Below, in pieces: positions 1 through 6,515 of a stretch of DNA of 10,223 nt. Source of the DNA: Bacteroidota bacterium (GTDB taxonomy: Bacteria; Bacteroidota; Bacteroidia; Cytophagales; Cyclobacteriaceae). The stretch is taken from assembly GCA_023417955.1 (NCBI GenBank), contig JAEZDW010000031.1, forward strand, positions 1 through 10,223, in the 5' to 3' direction. Every line of letters starts with the position of its first letter. The first letter of the stretch is position 1. Below the pieces are notes generated by a model. The model was given only the letters and a program-made list of their open reading frames with translations, did not search any database and was not told where the DNA came from. A program made the translations under genes and the position numbers.

Positions 1-3
1 AAA

Positions 4-40
4 TAAATATCCCCAAAGTCCTGGACCCCGGGGATATTTA
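4..40. repeat. Perfect 11-bp inverted repeat, hairpin
   Basis: Arms TAAATATCCCC (4-14) and GGGGATATTTA (30-40) are exact reverse complements around a 15-base loop. The loop contains a smaller palindrome, GTCC-T-GGAC (18-26). No T-tract follows on the plus strand, and only three T residues would follow on the minus strand. It could terminate a gene left of the window or be an operator or RNA structure upstream of cydA. The structure is seen directly; the role is not known. Confidence 0.55.
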
Positions 41-181
41 CTGTCTATAGTTGTCTTTAATCTTGATTCAAAGGTATAGGCTATGCGTTGGTTCGCAATA
101 CGTCAATCGACGACCCGCGAAATAGTCGGATAACCGGAAATCTGAAAAGATATTATTCACCTGTGATCATCATTTGAATCC

Positions 182-211
182 AAAGAACAGTGAGAAACCG
201 GTTCTTTTTTT
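182..211 (+). terminator. Hairpin with T-tract in the cydA upstream region
   Basis: AAAGAAC (182-188) pairs with GTTCTTT (201-207) around a 12-base loop, and four more T residues follow (208-211). The shape is that of an intrinsic terminator, but the stem is AT-rich and weak. It sits 41 bases before the cydA ATG, so it might end transcription arriving from the left or attenuate cydA. The 41-252 stretch holds no convincing gene. Confidence 0.3.
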
Positions 212-231
212 GACCTCGGCGTATATCTTTA
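202..231 (+). promoter_or_regulatory. Weak candidate cydA promoter
   Basis: TATCTTTA (224-231) differs from the Bacteroidota -7 consensus TAnnTTTG only in the last base. A TTC at 202-204 lies 19 bases upstream, where a TTG would be expected. Transcription would begin near 236-238, leaving a leader of about 15 bases before the ATG at 253. The -35-side match is poor, so this is tentative. Confidence 0.25.
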
Positions 232-252
232 CAGGCATTAAACGTCATTATT

Positions 253-1578
253 ATGGATGACTTACTGGCGGCAAGGCTGCAGATGGCCCTCTCGCTCGGT
301 TTCCACATCATTTACGCCTGCATAGGAATGGTCATGCCGTTTTTCATGGCTGTATCCCACTTCCTCTGGATACGACGCAGGGAACCCGTTTTCAAAGACC
401 TTACGAAAGCCTGGAGCAAAGGCGTGGCGATATTTTTCGCAACAGGAGCAGTTTCCGGAACGGTGCTTTCATTTGAACTGGGGCTGCTTTGGCCCGAGTT
501 TATGAAACATGCCGGACCCATTTTCGGAATGCCCTTCAGTCTCGAGGGAACAGCATTCTTTATTGAAGCAATTGCCCTCGGATTTTTTCTGTATGGCTGG
601 GACCGCTTCAACCCGTGGTTCCATTGGATAACAGGCGTTGTGGTTGGAATAAGCGGTCTGGCGTCCGGTATCCTTGTCGTCTCTGCTAACGCATGGATGA
701 ACAGTCCTTCCGGATTCAACTACGAAAACGGCAAGTACTTCAATATTGATCCGATCGCGGCCATGTTTAACGATGCCTGGCTCTTTCAGGCACTGCATAT
801 GACACTTGCCGCGTTTGTTGCCACTGGGTTTGCCGTTGCCGGAGTACATGCACTGATGATGCTAAAGAAGAAAAATCTGATCTTCCACCGACATGCGTTT
901 CTCATTGCTATGGTCTTCGGGTCGGTCGCTGCGATTCTTCAGCCCATCAGCGGCGACCTCTCAGCAAAAGACGTCGCAAAGCGCCAGCCCGCAAAACTCG
1001 CTGCCATGGAAGCGTTATTCAAAAGCGAAACGTCGGCGCCCCTGCTAATCGGTGGCATCCCCGATGAAAGGAACCAACGTGTAAATTACGCCATTGAGTT
1101 GCCCGGCATGTTGAGTTTCCTGGTCCACGGAAACCTCCACGACGAAGTTAAGGGACTTGATACAATACCCAAAGAAGATCATCCTCCCGTCCTGGTTACA
1201 CACCTCGCATTTCAGATCATGGTCGGAATTGGAGTTCTGCTTATGTTATTATCGCTGCTGTTCTTTCTCGCTTTCCGATGGAAGAACCTTCTCGACAAAC
1301 GCTGGTTCCTGCTGTTTTTTGCGCTTGCAACCCCCTTGGGATTTGTCGCCGTTGAAGCCGGCTGGACAGTCACGGAAGTCGGGCGCCAGCCATGGATTAT
1401 CTGGGGCATCATGCGCACGGAAGAGGCAGTGACACCGATGCCGGGAATAAGATACTCGTTTTACGTTTTCACAGCGGTGTATGCGCTGCTCTCGATTATC
1501 GTGCTCTTCTTGTTAAAACGACAGATACAGGCTGTCCCCCGACTATATGCATCCGCCGAAGAAAAAATAGAATCGTAA
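253..1578 (+). CDS. cydA: Cytochrome bd quinol oxidase subunit I
   Basis: This is the haem-bearing subunit of the membrane quinol oxidase that reduces O2 to water at high affinity. At 441 residues it is shorter than E. coli CydA (about 520) and lacks the C-terminal part of the Q-loop, the short-loop form. Visible landmarks: His18 (haem b595 ligand equivalent), Glu98 and Glu105 in the SLEGTAFFIEA stretch, His182 and Met323 (haem b558 ligand equivalents), the quinol-loop QPAKLAAMEA block with Lys248 and Glu253, and the EVGRQPW signature (375-381) with Glu375. Several hydrophobic membrane segments are evident. Gln321 stands where E. coli has Arg391 in its R-x-M pattern. The stop overlaps the cydB start (TAATG), so translation is probably coupled. 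No cydX or cydCD is seen nearby. Identification is firm; bd subtype is less so. Confidence 0.97.
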   Translation: MDDLLAARLQMALSLGFHIIYACIGMVMPFFMAVSHFLWIRRREPVFKDLTKAWSKGVAIFFATGAVSGTVLSFELGLLWPEFMKHAGPIFGMPFSLEGTAFFIEAIALGFFLYGWDRFNPWFHWITGVVVGISGLASGILVVSANAWMNSPSGFNYENGKYFNIDPIAAMFNDAWLFQALHMTLAAFVATGFAVAGVHALMMLKKKNLIFHRHAFLIAMVFGSVAAILQPISGDLSAKDVAKRQPAKLAAMEALFKSETSAPLLIGGIPDERNQRVNYAIELPGMLSFLVHGNLHDEVKGLDTIPKEDHPPVLVTHLAFQIMVGIGVLLMLLSLLFFLAFRWKNLLDKRWFLLFFALATPLGFVAVEAGWTVTEVGRQPWIIWGIMRTEEAVTPMPGIRYSFYVFTAVYALLSIIVLFLLKRQIQAVPRLYASAEEKIES

Positions 1579-2594
1579 TGGATCAGGTAGTCATCATCTT
1601 TCTCTGGACATCGATCGTGCTTTACGTCCTGTTTGGAGGCGCTGACTTTGGCGCCGGCATTATCGAGATGTTTACTTCGAAACGAAACCGACAGCGTACG
1701 CGCACCACGCTTTATCATGCCATCGGCCCGATCTGGGAGGCAAATCACATGTGGCTGATTATTGCCATCGTGATTTTGTTTGTAGGATTCCCCGACATCT
1801 ACAGCACGATGTCCGTATATCTGCACATCCCTCTAGCTATCATGCTATTGGGAATCATAGCAAGAGGGACAGCATTCATCTTTCGTCATTACGATGCTGT
1901 AAAAGATAAGAGTCATCGATTATACAACCGCGTTTTTGTCGGATCCAGTTTTATCACACCGTTGTTTCTTGGCATTCTTGCAGGAAGTGCGGTCTCTGGA
2001 AAAATCGACCCCGGTGCCGATAACTTCGTTGATGCCTTTGTATTCGGGTGGCTGAATTTTTTCTCAGTCAGTGTTGGCCTTTTCACCGTTGCCTTATGCG
2101 GTTTTCTCGCTGCCATCTATTTGATTGCAGAAGCAGATGATGATCATGACCGACTCCGGTTTGTACGAAAGGCGAGGTTCATGAATGGCGCCGCTTTTCT
2201 TGCGGGAGGAGTTGTCTTCCTTGCAGCCGCTGTCGAAGATGTGCCCCTTGGAGCATGGGTTTTCAAAAGTACAACCGGAATACTTGCCGTAGTGTTTGCG
2301 ACGCTGGCGTTAGTTGCGACGTGGTTTTTTATAAGCAAAAGGAGTATATGGATGCCACGAATCCTGGCTGGCGCGCAAGTAGTGCTGATTTTGCTAGCAG
2401 TGACGTTTGAACATTACCCGGACTTCATCATCCTTAGAGGAAGCGCACTGTCACTGGAGCAGCACCAGGCTCCTGAACCGGCAATGAAGGCACTGGCATG
2501 GGCCCTTCTATTGGGAAGCATATTCATTCTTCCTGCACTGTATTATTTATATTACAGCTTCAAGGGTGTTGCAAACAACGAAGCTGCCGAATAA
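1578..2594 (+). CDS. cydB: Cytochrome bd quinol oxidase subunit II
   Basis: This is the second integral membrane subunit, needed with CydA to assemble the oxidase. The start is the ATG at 1578, whose A is the last base of the cydA stop codon. A longer in-frame reading from 1392 lies wholly inside cydA and lacks homology-like content. The resulting 338 residues match the usual CydB length. Family landmarks are GGADFGAG (20-27), GPIWEANHMWL (50-60) and RGTAFIFRHY (96-105), followed by repeated hydrophobic helices to the end. The C-terminus is short and hydrophilic. The gene ends nine bases before the stop codon of the convergent rhodanese-thioredoxin gene, and no terminator fits in that gap, so the 3' ends of the two transcripts probably overlap. 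Confidence 0.96.
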   Translation: MDQVVIIFLWTSIVLYVLFGGADFGAGIIEMFTSKRNRQRTRTTLYHAIGPIWEANHMWLIIAIVILFVGFPDIYSTMSVYLHIPLAIMLLGIIARGTAFIFRHYDAVKDKSHRLYNRVFVGSSFITPLFLGILAGSAVSGKIDPGADNFVDAFVFGWLNFFSVSVGLFTVALCGFLAAIYLIAEADDDHDRLRFVRKARFMNGAAFLAGGVVFLAAAVEDVPLGAWVFKSTTGILAVVFATLALVATWFFISKRSIWMPRILAGAQVVLILLAVTFEHYPDFIILRGSALSLEQHQAPEPAMKALAWALLLGSIFILPALYYLYYSFKGVANNEAAE

Positions 2595-2603
2595 AGGCAC
2601 GAC

Positions 2604-3293
2604 TTAGAGGTGCGCGCGGATTTGTTTCTCAATGTCCTTCTTCCCAAGGTAGCCTGTATGACTCCAGACCTTCACACCGCCTTTGTATAGTTCAAGCCTT
2701 GGAATTGCCTGGATCTTCAACGTCTCGACTACAATGGGATTCTCATCAGCGTCTACCTTAAAGAGTATCATTTCATTGGTAAATGTATTCTGCAATGCTT
2801 CCAGATCCGGCGCCATCTTTTTGCACGGGCCGCACCAACGCGCGTGAAAATCAACTAACACGAGCTTGTCGTTCTTAACGCTGGTATTAAACTCGGCCAT
2901 AGTCAAACCTGCCTTTGCGCTGTTTTGGCTGACTTCTTTTCCGGCACCCGTCCATGCCATCATCCCGCCTTTCAGTTCAATAGTCTCAAATCCCTGTTTT
3001 CTCATGATCGCGGCTGCCTTCTGACTTCTGCCCCCGGAAAGACAGTAAACAAAAACAGGGCGATTTTTATCCAATGATTTTATACCTGAAGTAAAGTCGC
3101 GGGAGTTGATGTCGTAATTCACGGCGCCGGAAATGCTACCTTTTTTGAATTCGCCGGGTGTCCTGACGTCTACAAGTTGGACGTCTTCACCATCGATCAT
3201 TTTTTCAAACTCATCCGGATTAACCACTTTGGATTGGGCACTTGCGGCGAGTGCAGAGATTACAAAAAGAAACGGCAGTACGATTGATTTCAT
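2604..3293 (-). CDS. Secreted rhodanese-thioredoxin fusion protein
   Basis: This is a two-domain periplasmic sulfur and thiol protein of 229 residues from the ATG at 3293. That start is preferred because it opens directly with a signal peptide (MKSIVLPFLFVISALAASAQ, likely cut after Ala-Gln); an ATG at 3323 would add ten residues before it. Residues about 24-118 form a rhodanese domain with the DVRTPGEF motif and an active-site loop CLSGGRS (Cys84). Residues about 128-229 form a thioredoxin fold with WCGPC (153-157) and a cis-Pro in AIPRL (Pro198). Both catalytic cysteine sites are intact. The gene follows modC on the same strand after a short gap with no good promoter, so it may be co-transcribed with modABC. 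A role in persulfide transfer or periplasmic disulfide reduction is inferred. The substrate is unknown. Confidence 0.88.
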   Translation of the reverse strand: MKSIVLPFLFVISALAASAQSKVVNPDEFEKMIDGEDVQLVDVRTPGEFKKGSISGAVNYDINSRDFTSGIKSLDKNRPVFVYCLSGGRSQKAAAIMRKQGFETIELKGGMMAWTGAGKEVSQNSAKAGLTMAEFNTSVKNDKLVLVDFHARWCGPCKKMAPDLEALQNTFTNEMILFKVDADENPIVVETLKIQAIPRLELYKGGVKVWSHTGYLGKKDIEKQIRAHL

Positions 3294-3356
3294 TCCGACA
3301 TGATTTAATATCGTCATAGACATAGTATTCCCAAGATTAGTTCCCGTCGCCCGACG

Positions 3357-4085
3357 CTATTTCGGACTGTCAGTAAGCAAATTAGCCAGGTTAGCCTGCA
3401 TTTCGCGCAATACGTTAAGGGGTAACACTTCCTTCGGTTTACCCGATGCCGTTACAACGCCATCTTCCAGCAAAAAGACCTTGTCACTTAGTTTGAGTAC
3501 TTCCAACATATCATGGCTTACGAGAATAGTAGTGAGCTTGTACCGACGATGGACTGTCAGAATATATTCCTGCATACGAAGTCTGAGCGAAGTATCCAAC
3601 GCCGCGAGTGGTTCGTCGAGGAGCAGCAATGTAGGGCGGCGGACAATCGCACGCGCCAGTGCCACGCGTTGGCGCTGGCCCCCACTGAGCTTAGAAGGCA
3701 TAACGTTCCGCAGCTCATTCAATTCCATCAGGCCTATTACTTCTTCGGAGATATCTTCTGAATTTTGTGCCAGCCCGTATGAAATATTCTCGATAACGTT
3801 CATGTTTGGAAACAGCGCGTAGTCCTGGAAGACGATACCAACACTTCTGTCCTGAGGCTTACGCCAGATGCCTTTACGGTTATCGAACCACGTATTTCCA
3901 TCGACTTCAATCAAGCCGTCATGGGGCTTAAACACGCCGGCGAGCATGCGCAAGACACTCGTCTTACCTGCGCCTGACTGACCGTAGAGTGAGACGAAAG
4001 CACCCTTGCTGATGTTCATCTTCACATCAAGTTCAAAGGGGCCCGATGCTCCCTGCAGCCTTTGTTTCAGTTCGATTGTATTCAT
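3357..4085 (-). CDS. modC: Molybdate ABC transporter ATP-binding protein
   Basis: This is the cytoplasmic ATPase that drives anion import with ModB and ModA. In 242 residues it shows Walker A GQSGAGKT (35-42), the Q-loop Gln87, the signature LSGGQRQR (133-140), Walker B LLLLDE (153-158), the D-loop ALD and the switch His191. It ends soon after the nucleotide-binding domain, so the C-terminal TOBE/Mop regulatory domain of E. coli ModC (about 350 residues) is absent. Oxyanion feedback through that domain is therefore not expected. The start ATG overlaps the modB stop by four bases (ATGA), indicating translational coupling. The ATPase motifs alone would fit several importers; the molybdate assignment rests on the neighbouring modB and modA. 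Confidence 0.92.
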   Translation of the reverse strand: MNTIELKQRLQGASGPFELDVKMNISKGAFVSLYGQSGAGKTSVLRMLAGVFKPHDGLIEVDGNTWFDNRKGIWRKPQDRSVGIVFQDYALFPNMNVIENISYGLAQNSEDISEEVIGLMELNELRNVMPSKLSGGQRQRVALARAIVRRPTLLLLDEPLAALDTSLRLRMQEYILTVHRRYKLTTILVSHDMLEVLKLSDKVFLLEDGVVTASGKPKEVLPLNVLREMQANLANLLTDSPK

Positions 4086-4750
4086 GTGGTCTTCAACGAA
4101 CGATAATTGACCAGATAAACTCCAAGCAATAGCACAAAGGCAAAAACGAGCAATATTCCGCTGTAAAGGTTAGCCCTGCCGTAGTCCATTGCTTCCACCG
4201 CATCATAAATAGCAACGGAAATTACACGCGTTTCACCGGGGATATTCCCTCCCACCATGAGTACGACACCAAATTCACCCAGTGTGTGTGCAAAAGTCAG
4301 AATGCCTCCTGTAATCACGGCCGCCTTAATGTTTGGCAGCAACACACGCCTAAGGGTTGTCCACCTGCCCTTACCCAAAGTGTAAGAGGCTTCAGCAAGC
4401 GACGCGGGAAGCATACGAAATCCAGCGAGCAAAGGCTGAATCATGAAGGGCAAACTGTAAACGACCGAAGCCAGAATCAGCCCTTGGAATGTAAATACAA
4501 GGCGAAGGTTGAGGAGCTCCTCGACCCATCTTCCAAACGAATTAGCCGGACTCAACGCCACCAGCAGATAAAATCCCATCACCGAAGGAGGCAGTATGAG
4601 CGGAAGACTAAGTATCGCCTCGACAACTATCTTCCCTTTAAATGCAGACACCGATATCCAATAGGCAACCGGAATGCCAATGACATAAAGGATAGCTGTC
4701 GTGATGAGAGCCAGTTCCAGTGTAAGCAAAAATGGACCTGCTTCAAGCAT
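4082..4750 (-). CDS. modB: Molybdate ABC transporter permease
   Basis: This is the inner-membrane channel subunit of the importer, 222 residues with about five or six hydrophobic helices. The ATPase-docking EAA loop is visible at about 120-139 (EASYTLGKGRW followed by the conserved LLP). The stretch HTLGEFGVVLMVGGNIPGET (155-174) is characteristic of ModB-type permeases. The SLPLILPPSVMGFYLL region near 48-63 is also typical of this family. It begins three bases after the modA stop codon and overlaps modC by four bases, so the three genes form a tight operon in the order A-B-C. Tungstate as a further substrate cannot be excluded from the sequence. Confidence 0.94.
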   Translation of the reverse strand: MLEAGPFLLTLELALITTAILYVIGIPVAYWISVSAFKGKIVVEAILSLPLILPPSVMGFYLLVALSPANSFGRWVEELLNLRLVFTFQGLILASVVYSLPFMIQPLLAGFRMLPASLAEASYTLGKGRWTTLRRVLLPNIKAAVITGGILTFAHTLGEFGVVLMVGGNIPGETRVISVAIYDAVEAMDYGRANLYSGILLVFAFVLLLGVYLVNYRSLKTT

Positions 4751-4753
4751 TCG

Positions 4754-5512
4754 TTATGGCTTTTCCCGAAAACCAAAATACGCTAAAATCTCATTTGCTT
4801 CGGCACCGTTCATGTATGCCACAAATGCAGCAACATCCTTACGGGTCTGAGCATGCTTTAATACGACAAAACCCTGTTCAAGGGCAGAATGGCTCGTGGC
4901 AGGAATCAGAAAATAATGTCCCATCTGTTCTTTCATCGTGGGCGACAATGCCAGGGCCAGCGCAATTATACCAATATCAGCGGCACCGCTTGTAACGAAC
5001 TGTGCTGCCTGAGCGATGTTTTCTCCATAGACGAGGCTAGGTTTAATTTCATCCTGTAACCTGTAATACGCCAATGCTTCCATAGCTTTCCGACCATAGG
5101 GTGCATGCAACGGATTGGCTATCGCTACTTTCTTCACGTCGGTGCGCTTCAATATATCCATGCCTGACGCAGATGGATCGAGCTTCCTGCTCCACAGCAC
5201 AAGCCTGCCATACCCGTATGTGAAAACGTCAGAACCGGTGAGCTTGCGATCGCGAAGTCTGTTGGGGTAATCGATGTCGGCAGAGAAGTATACATGAAAG
5301 GGTGCACCATTCAGGATTTGTTCGAAAAGCTTTCCCGAGGACCCGTAGCTCACCGCAATGTCTGCCGCAGGATGTGCCTTTCTGTACACAGCAATAATAG
5401 AATCCAGCGCAAACTTAAGATCAGACGCCGCGCCAATCATTATCCGGTTGCTTTGTGCCAACAATGGCATCGTCAGCAGAGTAAGAACCAATAGCAGCAA
5501 ACCTGATCTCAT
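4754..5512 (-). CDS. modA: Periplasmic molybdate-binding protein
   Basis: This is the solute receptor that captures molybdate, or possibly tungstate, and delivers it to ModB. In 252 residues it has a hydrophobic signal peptide (residues 1-20, ending PLLAQ) with no lipobox cysteine, so a soluble periplasmic protein is predicted. Ligand-loop motifs are present in order: AASDL (28-32), YGSSGKL (56-62), FSADIDYP (76-83), ANPLHAPYG (132-140) and YGENIAQAAQFV (162-173). The serines of the first two motifs correspond to oxyanion-binding positions in this family. The tyrosine that completes the E. coli pocket (Tyr170) has no obvious counterpart; a hydrophobic IIALAL stretch follows there. It is the first gene of the operon. 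No ModE-like site was recognised upstream. Confidence 0.93.
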   Translation of the reverse strand: MRSGLLLLVLTLLTMPLLAQSNRIMIGAASDLKFALDSIIAVYRKAHPAADIAVSYGSSGKLFEQILNGAPFHVYFSADIDYPNRLRDRKLTGSDVFTYGYGRLVLWSRKLDPSASGMDILKRTDVKKVAIANPLHAPYGRKAMEALAYYRLQDEIKPSLVYGENIAQAAQFVTSGAADIGIIALALALSPTMKEQMGHYFLIPATSHSALEQGFVVLKHAQTRKDVAAFVAYMNGAEANEILAYFGFREKP

Positions 5513-5670
5513 GCGATACTATCTTGGGTTGACTTTACCCTCAAAATAGGAAATGATCGCGATAATTGCAGGCTCCCGCATCCGGCACACCTGACACATC
5601 TAAATTCCCCCAACTGACTTCGTTTTGTCACGATAGTCTGGTAATATGCATTTACATCAACCCTGCACTT
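5513..5670. other. Divergent intergenic region, modA and orphan gene
   Basis: This 158-bp region must carry the promoters for modA (leftward) and the 71-residue gene (rightward), but no good TAnnTTTG element was found for either. The only symmetric element noticed is the 8-bp palindrome ATCGCGAT (5556-5563). No ModE-type site and no molybdenum-cofactor riboswitch were recognised by eye. Confidence 0.4.
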
Positions 5671-5886
5671 ATGGCAAAATTCATTGAACTCACCGTTTCA
5701 GAAGAAGAAGTATCCAAGACTGAAATAATAAACATCGATGCTGTCGGCCGTGTCTATCCAAGTCCGCAAAACAGTCGCACAAGTATCGTTGAACTTAATT
5801 ACCACAGCATTAGTGACGCTCCGGTATACCTTGAAGTGGAGATGCCGTATGAGCGGTTGCGGCTATATTTCATTGATGGAAATTGA
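5671..5886 (+). CDS. Small hypothetical protein, 71 residues
   Basis: The family is not recognised. The ATG at 5671 is preferred to an upstream one at 5566: the extra 35 residues are low-complexity and rich in Pro, Ser and Thr, while the protein from 5671 opens with a plausible MAKFIELTVSEEE. It is acidic, has no signal peptide, membrane helix or cysteine, and looks beta-rich, with alternating hydrophobic residues in INIDAVGRVYPSP and VYLEVEMPYERLRLYF. The pattern of an Asn-Ile-Asp turn, a Pro-Ser loop and a final strand is loosely reminiscent of small FlbD-like proteins, but that is only an impression. It is divergent from modA and stands alone. Immediately after its stop is an odd-centred palindrome, GAATGC-A-GCATTC (5885-5897). 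Confidence 0.6.
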   Translation: MAKFIELTVSEEEVSKTEIINIDAVGRVYPSPQNSRTSIVELNYHSISDAPVYLEVEMPYERLRLYFIDGN

Positions 5887-5921
5887 ATGCAGCATTCCCT
5901 GTCTGCGCAAAATGACCACGC

Positions 5922-5935
5922 ATGATTAATATCAT
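5922..5935. promoter_or_regulatory. Possible CRP/FNR-family operator
   Basis: ATGAT-TAAT-ATCAT has perfect five-base arms around four bases and matches 8 of 10 fixed positions of the FNR pattern TTGAT-N4-ATCAA. It lies in the non-coding region before the rhodanese-osmC pair, about 130 bases upstream of a candidate promoter. The symmetry is seen; the regulator is a guess from short AT-rich DNA. Confidence 0.25.
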
Positions 5936-5952
5936 TGTGCGGCAATACCTTA

Positions 5953-5994
5953 TTGTCAGCATTCACTATTCAGTTGTCAGTCATCACTTTACAA
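5953..5994 (+). repeat. Two imperfect tandem 21-bp repeats
   Basis: Two adjacent copies begin with identical TTGTCAG (5953-5959 and 5974-5980) and share the later TCACT block, matching at about 15 of 21 positions. The 21-bp period is two helical turns, as expected for paired protein-binding sites on one DNA face. No known operator was recognised. Confidence 0.4.
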
Positions 5995-6021
5995 GTCCGA
6001 AAAAATCTCCTGTAAAGGTGA
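5984..6021. repeat. Inverted repeat with one bulged base
   Basis: TCACTTTACA (5984-5993) pairs with TGTAAAGGTGA (6011-6021) with a single extra G, around 17 bases. It overlaps the second tandem repeat. It is not followed by a T-tract, so a terminator is unlikely; an operator or upstream RNA structure is possible. Confidence 0.4.
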
Positions 6022-6053
6022 CATTAGTTACAGAATCACGTCACAGCACCCTG

Positions 6054-6061
6054 TAGTTTTG
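6054..6061 (+). promoter_or_regulatory. Candidate -7 element for rhodanese-osmC
   Basis: TAGTTTTG is an exact TAnnTTTG match. A TTA (6028-6030) lies 23 bases upstream as a weak -33 counterpart. Transcription would start near 6067 and give an unusually long leader of roughly 115 bases. No conserved riboswitch was recognised in that leader. Confidence 0.35.
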
Positions 6062-6182
6062 AAGAAAGACAAGGTCATGGATTCTGCCGACCGGATCATC
6101 GCAGGGGATTAAAGCCATTCCATTGCGGAAATCGGGCTGATGGAGAACGCCTCCTTGTCGGTCGAACGATTGACCAGGCGAG

Positions 6183-6515
6183 ATGGATTCGATTAAGATT
6201 TATTACAAGACGTGTCCGGAAATTGACTTCCACAGATTTACCGAAGAAGGCGGCATAATACTGGACGTGCGAACGCCTGCAGAGTTTTTCGCGGGTCACA
6301 TTGAAGGGGCAATCAATATTCCACTGGAAGAGTTGGAAGCTAATCTGACCCGGCTACCGAACAAGCACCATCCTGTCATTACGTGCTGCACATCGGGAAT
6401 GAAGAGTGCGACCGCCAAAGTGATCCTGGAATCACATGGCTATACGCGAGTATGTAACGGGGGCAGTTTCAAAAATCTAAATGAAAAGATGCTTTATGGA
6501 ACCACATCAATATAA
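6183..6515 (+). CDS. Single-domain rhodanese sulfurtransferase
   Basis: This 110-residue cytoplasmic protein has no signal peptide and contains one rhodanese fold. ILDVRTPAEF (26-35) and GHIEGAINIPLEEL (38-51) are the usual structural motifs, and the active-site loop is CCTSGMKS (68-75), with Cys69 in the catalytic position and a second cysteine beside it. The loop has Lys where GlpE-type enzymes often have Arg. The closing YTRVCNGGSF segment is also typical. Such proteins carry sulfane sulfur as a Cys-persulfide; the donor and acceptor are not known here. The ATG at 6183 follows a purine-rich AGGCGAG. Its 3' end overlaps the start of the OsmC gene, suggesting that the two are coupled. Confidence 0.88.
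   Translation: MDSIKIYYKTCPEIDFHRFTEEGGIILDVRTPAEFFAGHIEGAINIPLEELEANLTRLPNKHHPVITCCTSGMKSATAKVILESHGYTRVCNGGSFKNLNEKMLYGTTSI

Noticed and set aside
63..71. TTGATTCAA as an FNR box upstream of cydA
   Set aside because: The FNR pattern needs four bases between TTGAT and ATCAA; here the half-sites are fused, so it is not a proper match.
312..849. Minus-strand frames opposite cydA
   Set aside because: They lack motifs and are explained by codon bias of the firmly identified plus-strand gene.
1392..1577. N-terminal extension of cydB by 62 codons
   Set aside because: It lies inside cydA in another frame, and the ATG at 1578 gives the normal CydB start before the GGADFGAG motif.
3345..3356. CGTCG-CC-CGACG palindrome between modC and the rhodanese-thioredoxin gene
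   Set aside because: The two-base centre cannot form a stable loop without losing pairs, and no T-tract follows on either strand, so it is not supported as a terminator.
5922..6056. A 44-codon plus-strand frame in the gap before the rhodanese gene
   Set aside because: It has no recognisable start signal, lies over the tandem and inverted repeats, and its product has no domain-like pattern. Regulatory DNA explains the region better.
6140..6196. An 18-codon frame overlapping the rhodanese start, which might be a leader peptide
   Set aside because: It is too short to judge, has no ribosome binding site, and shows no run of a single amino acid that would suggest attenuation.
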